Assembly: GCA_022563535.1 (NCBI GenBank)
Contig: JADFNE010000001.1
Location: 109,080 to 173,079 of the forward strand
From: Myxococcales bacterium
GTDB taxonomy: Bacteria > Myxococcota_A > UBA9160 > UBA4427
Length of the DNA stretch: 64,000 nucleotides
Reading direction: 5' to 3'
This document shows positions 62,162 through 64,000 of this stretch, piece after piece. The notes under the pieces were generated by a model. That model was not told the origin of the DNA. It saw only the letters and a program-made list of their open reading frames with translations, and did not search any database. The translations under genes and the position numbers were made by a program. Within the stretch, counting starts at the first letter, position 1. Every line of letters begins with the position of its first letter.

Positions 62162-62168
62162 CTCCTCC
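62162..62168 (-). promoter_or_regulatory. Ribosome binding site fixing the bactofilin TTG start
   Basis: On the leftward strand GGAGGAG precedes the TTG at 62156 by five bases. It is the only strong site in the open frame and selects the short form over the 344-codon frame. Confidence 0.6.
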
Positions 62169-62268
62169 GTCGAATGCGTTCAGGCGTCGGGAGCTTATCG
62201 CAGCGGTTGCACGTCGGCGATGAGGGGGGCGCCCAACTCCCGATTTCTCCAGACCCGCGGCCCATCGA

Positions 62269-63975
62269 TCAGGGGAGGATGGGTTCGAGAAGCTGATCGA
62301 ACGAAAAAGACTCTCTTTCGAAGCCGTTTTTGAGCCCCGCAATGGAACCGACAACAATGTTGTGGGTTCGCAAGATGGTTCCCTGCGCTCGATCGAGGTC
62401 GCTCGCAGAGGTCTGATAGAGATGAAGCGCATTGATTTTTGCCACCTCGGCCTCGACCAGCTCCGATTCTTTCTGCAGCACATCAAACGGCGTTGATTCG
62501 CCGTGTTCGAGGCGAATTCGTTCGGCCCGAAGCTGCTCCTCAGCGGCAACGCGCTGGCGCTCCGAGGCATCGATTCCCTTGCGAGACGCCTTGAGCAGGC
62601 GGATGTCCCGCCGGATTTCTAGGATGATTTGTTGGTGTAATCGGGTGAGCTGCGTTTTGGAGCGGCGAAGTTCTAGTCGGGCCTTTGAAACGCTGTGGCG
62701 GGGACCGTAGTTTCCGAGCGGAATCGAGAACGATCCGCCGAGCCTATATTCCTTTCCGCCGCTGTTGCTGAACCAGCTGTTGTGGGTGTCGGAAAAGCCT
62801 CCGCCCGTGTCTGTCGCCGTTCCGAACACCAAATCGTCGTTTCCCTTCCCTTCGATGCCAGAAGTTCTGTATGAGGCGTTGAAATCTAGTTGTGGAAGGC
62901 GCTGATTCTTTCGAAACCGAACGAGCATCTCGTTTTGTTCGATCCGCAGTTCGAGAGACGCAAGGTCCGGTCGGTGTTTCATCGCTAGATCAGTTGCAAG
63001 CTCCGGGTCCACACGTCCGTCGCCGTATTCTGAAAGATCGTCTGTGGGGCGGACACTGGCGCGTGTGGACGGTGTCAAGCGGACCCCAAACACAATGTCG
63101 ATCAAAGTGTCTTGAGAATTCTGATATATCGCATCGGCGCGGATTACATCGAGCTCTCGTGCTGCGACTCCCGCTTCCGATTGGATGACTTCGACCTTGG
63201 CCTTTACACCCACCTCGTACTGCGTTCGCGTTTGTTCGAGCAAGGCTATGCTTGTCTGAAGGCTCTTCTGCGCAACACGAAGTTGCTCTTCATTGGCAAC
63301 AAGACTCCAGTATGCAGACACAGTGTCGCGTACAGTGTTCATCGTGATCGCCCGAAAGTCTTCTAGCGATGCCGCGTGAATAGAACTCGAAACCGATACC
63401 TGTGTCCACGGTTCGTTCCAAACCAGACCCTTGAGCAACGGAACTCTTGCGGCAAAGGCCAGGCCCGAATCATATTGGGGGGTAAAGCTAGCGATGCCGC
63501 TGTTGCTGTTTGTTTTGCCCGCGAAATAGTCAATTGAGAGATCTGCGCCGAGATATGGAAGCAATCCGCCGATCCCTGCTCCTCCGGATGTTGAGGAAGT
63601 CCTAAGGACCGAGTTAGAATTCAAAGATGAGGTATTGGGAGAGCGTGTGCTGTCATACATCAAGTCCCCAGTGAGCGTGGGGTCATAGGCGCCCCAGGCG
63701 ATCTCCACATCCTGTTCCGCGATCAGCGGCGCATGCCGCGCGACCTCGACCCCAAGGTTGTTTTCAATCGCGAGATTCACCGCGGATCTGAGCGACAGCT
63801 TGATTGACATCGCCTCGTCGACGGCGTTTGACTCGACGGCCGGTTCCGGCATCGTCGCGGATTCGGTCGCGCCCTCCTCGGGGACGGCATCCATCTCCGG
63901 TTCTGCGTTGGCGGTAAGGGCCACCGCGAGCAGGATCGGGACAATTCGGAAATGAGCGTGGGTTGCGAATAGCAT
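62269..63975 (-). CDS. TolC-family outer-membrane channel protein
   Basis: 568 aa. A signal peptide (about 1-24) and an acidic Glu/Ala/Pro-rich linker (25-55) precede two TolC-type halves, each with long helical hairpins and beta strands (SLRSAVNLAIENNLGVEVAR; MKHRPDLASLELRIEQNEM; LEHGESTPFDVLQKESEL). It should form a trimeric outer-membrane exit duct for a tripartite pump or type I secretion. No adaptor or inner-membrane pump is adjacent within the window; partners may lie to the right, upstream of its start. The ATG has GGAGG six bases upstream. Confidence 0.92.
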   Translation of the reverse strand: MLFATHAHFRIVPILLAVALTANAEPEMDAVPEEGATESATMPEPAVESNAVDEAMSIKLSLRSAVNLAIENNLGVEVARHAPLIAEQDVEIAWGAYDPTLTGDLMYDSTRSPNTSSLNSNSVLRTSSTSGGAGIGGLLPYLGADLSIDYFAGKTNSNSGIASFTPQYDSGLAFAARVPLLKGLVWNEPWTQVSVSSSIHAASLEDFRAITMNTVRDTVSAYWSLVANEEQLRVAQKSLQTSIALLEQTRTQYEVGVKAKVEVIQSEAGVAARELDVIRADAIYQNSQDTLIDIVFGVRLTPSTRASVRPTDDLSEYGDGRVDPELATDLAMKHRPDLASLELRIEQNEMLVRFRKNQRLPQLDFNASYRTSGIEGKGNDDLVFGTATDTGGGFSDTHNSWFSNSGGKEYRLGGSFSIPLGNYGPRHSVSKARLELRRSKTQLTRLHQQIILEIRRDIRLLKASRKGIDASERQRVAAEEQLRAERIRLEHGESTPFDVLQKESELVEAEVAKINALHLYQTSASDLDRAQGTILRTHNIVVGSIAGLKNGFERESFSFDQLLEPILP

Positions 63976-64000
63976 GGGATTCCTCCAAAACGAGACTCAC

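Noticed and set aside
61536..62570. Longer bactofilin frame (344 codons)
   Set aside because: The extra part overlaps the TolC-type gene on the same strand in another frame and has no ribosome site; TTG 62156 has GGAGGAG.
1..64000. tRNA, rRNA, CRISPR, prophage or insertion-sequence genes
   Set aside because: No cloverleaf, regular spacer array, transposase, integrase or phage structural protein was seen on either strand.

Overview
The window reads as ordinary, GC-rich, densely coding chromosome of an aerobic Gram-negative bacterium. Outer-membrane and LPS-export genes (LptC-LptA-LptB, a TolC-type channel, a small beta-barrel) show the double envelope. Oxygen-dependent HemF and a 2-oxoglutarate oxygenase point to aerobic life. 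A myxobacterial-type cysteine-rich repeat on a secreted subtilase, a bactofilin, and the order lptC-lptA-lptB-rpoN-ptsN-hprK-rapZ-EIIA(Man)-ptsH suggest Myxococcota or another former deltaproteobacterial lineage. That placement is inference. I see no tRNA, rRNA, CRISPR array, prophage, integrase or insertion sequence.

Layout. 1-9 kb: mixed housekeeping genes (partial Bax-inhibitor-like gene, hotdog thioesterase, hemF, RNA m5U methyltransferase, YgiQ radical SAM protein, metallo-hydrolase, secreted subtilase). 9-20 kb: a 3-ketosteroid-dehydrogenase-like flavoprotein, an SDR reductase with a rhomboid protease, a small barrel protein, a PAS histidine kinase, then a same-strand kinase-like / sulfotransferase / aminotransferase run facing a thiolase. 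20-30 kb: DoxX, a DUF4212 plus sodium symporter pair, a 2OG oxygenase, an osmolyte ABC transporter (ATPase plus fused binding protein-permease), and three consecutive oxidoreductases. 30-34 kb: a leftward group of an A24-peptidase-like protein, DUF3604 protein and parvulin chaperone. 34.8-37.1 kb: an adjacent pair of acyl-CoA dehydrogenases. 37-43 kb: a DHH-like/CPBP-like fusion, a glycosyltransferase and a second sodium symporter. 42.6-48.8 kb: CBS protein, EAL-HDOD protein, ilvB-ilvN, and a half-length GlnE-like protein.

49-62 kb is the most coherent part. LPS transport (lptC, lptA, lptB) leads into rpoN and a nitrogen-PTS-type set (ptsN, short hprK, rapZ, mannose-type EIIA, HPr). These are followed by metK, a SpoIID protein, yajC-secD-secF, a bactofilin and a TolC-type protein. 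Enzyme I (ptsI), which usually follows ptsH in this order, is absent. Its place holds a 26-bp perfect inverted repeat and three tandem repeats.

No single striking new system stands out. The best leads are altered or remnant members of known families: an A24 prepilin-peptidase-like protein without its catalytic aspartates, a half GlnE with a changed nucleotidyltransferase motif, a DHH-like domain fused to a degenerate CPBP domain, a GreA/GreB C-terminal fragment beside the histidine kinase, the repeat element at the missing ptsI position, and two mutually exclusive hairpins ahead of the EAL-HDOD gene.
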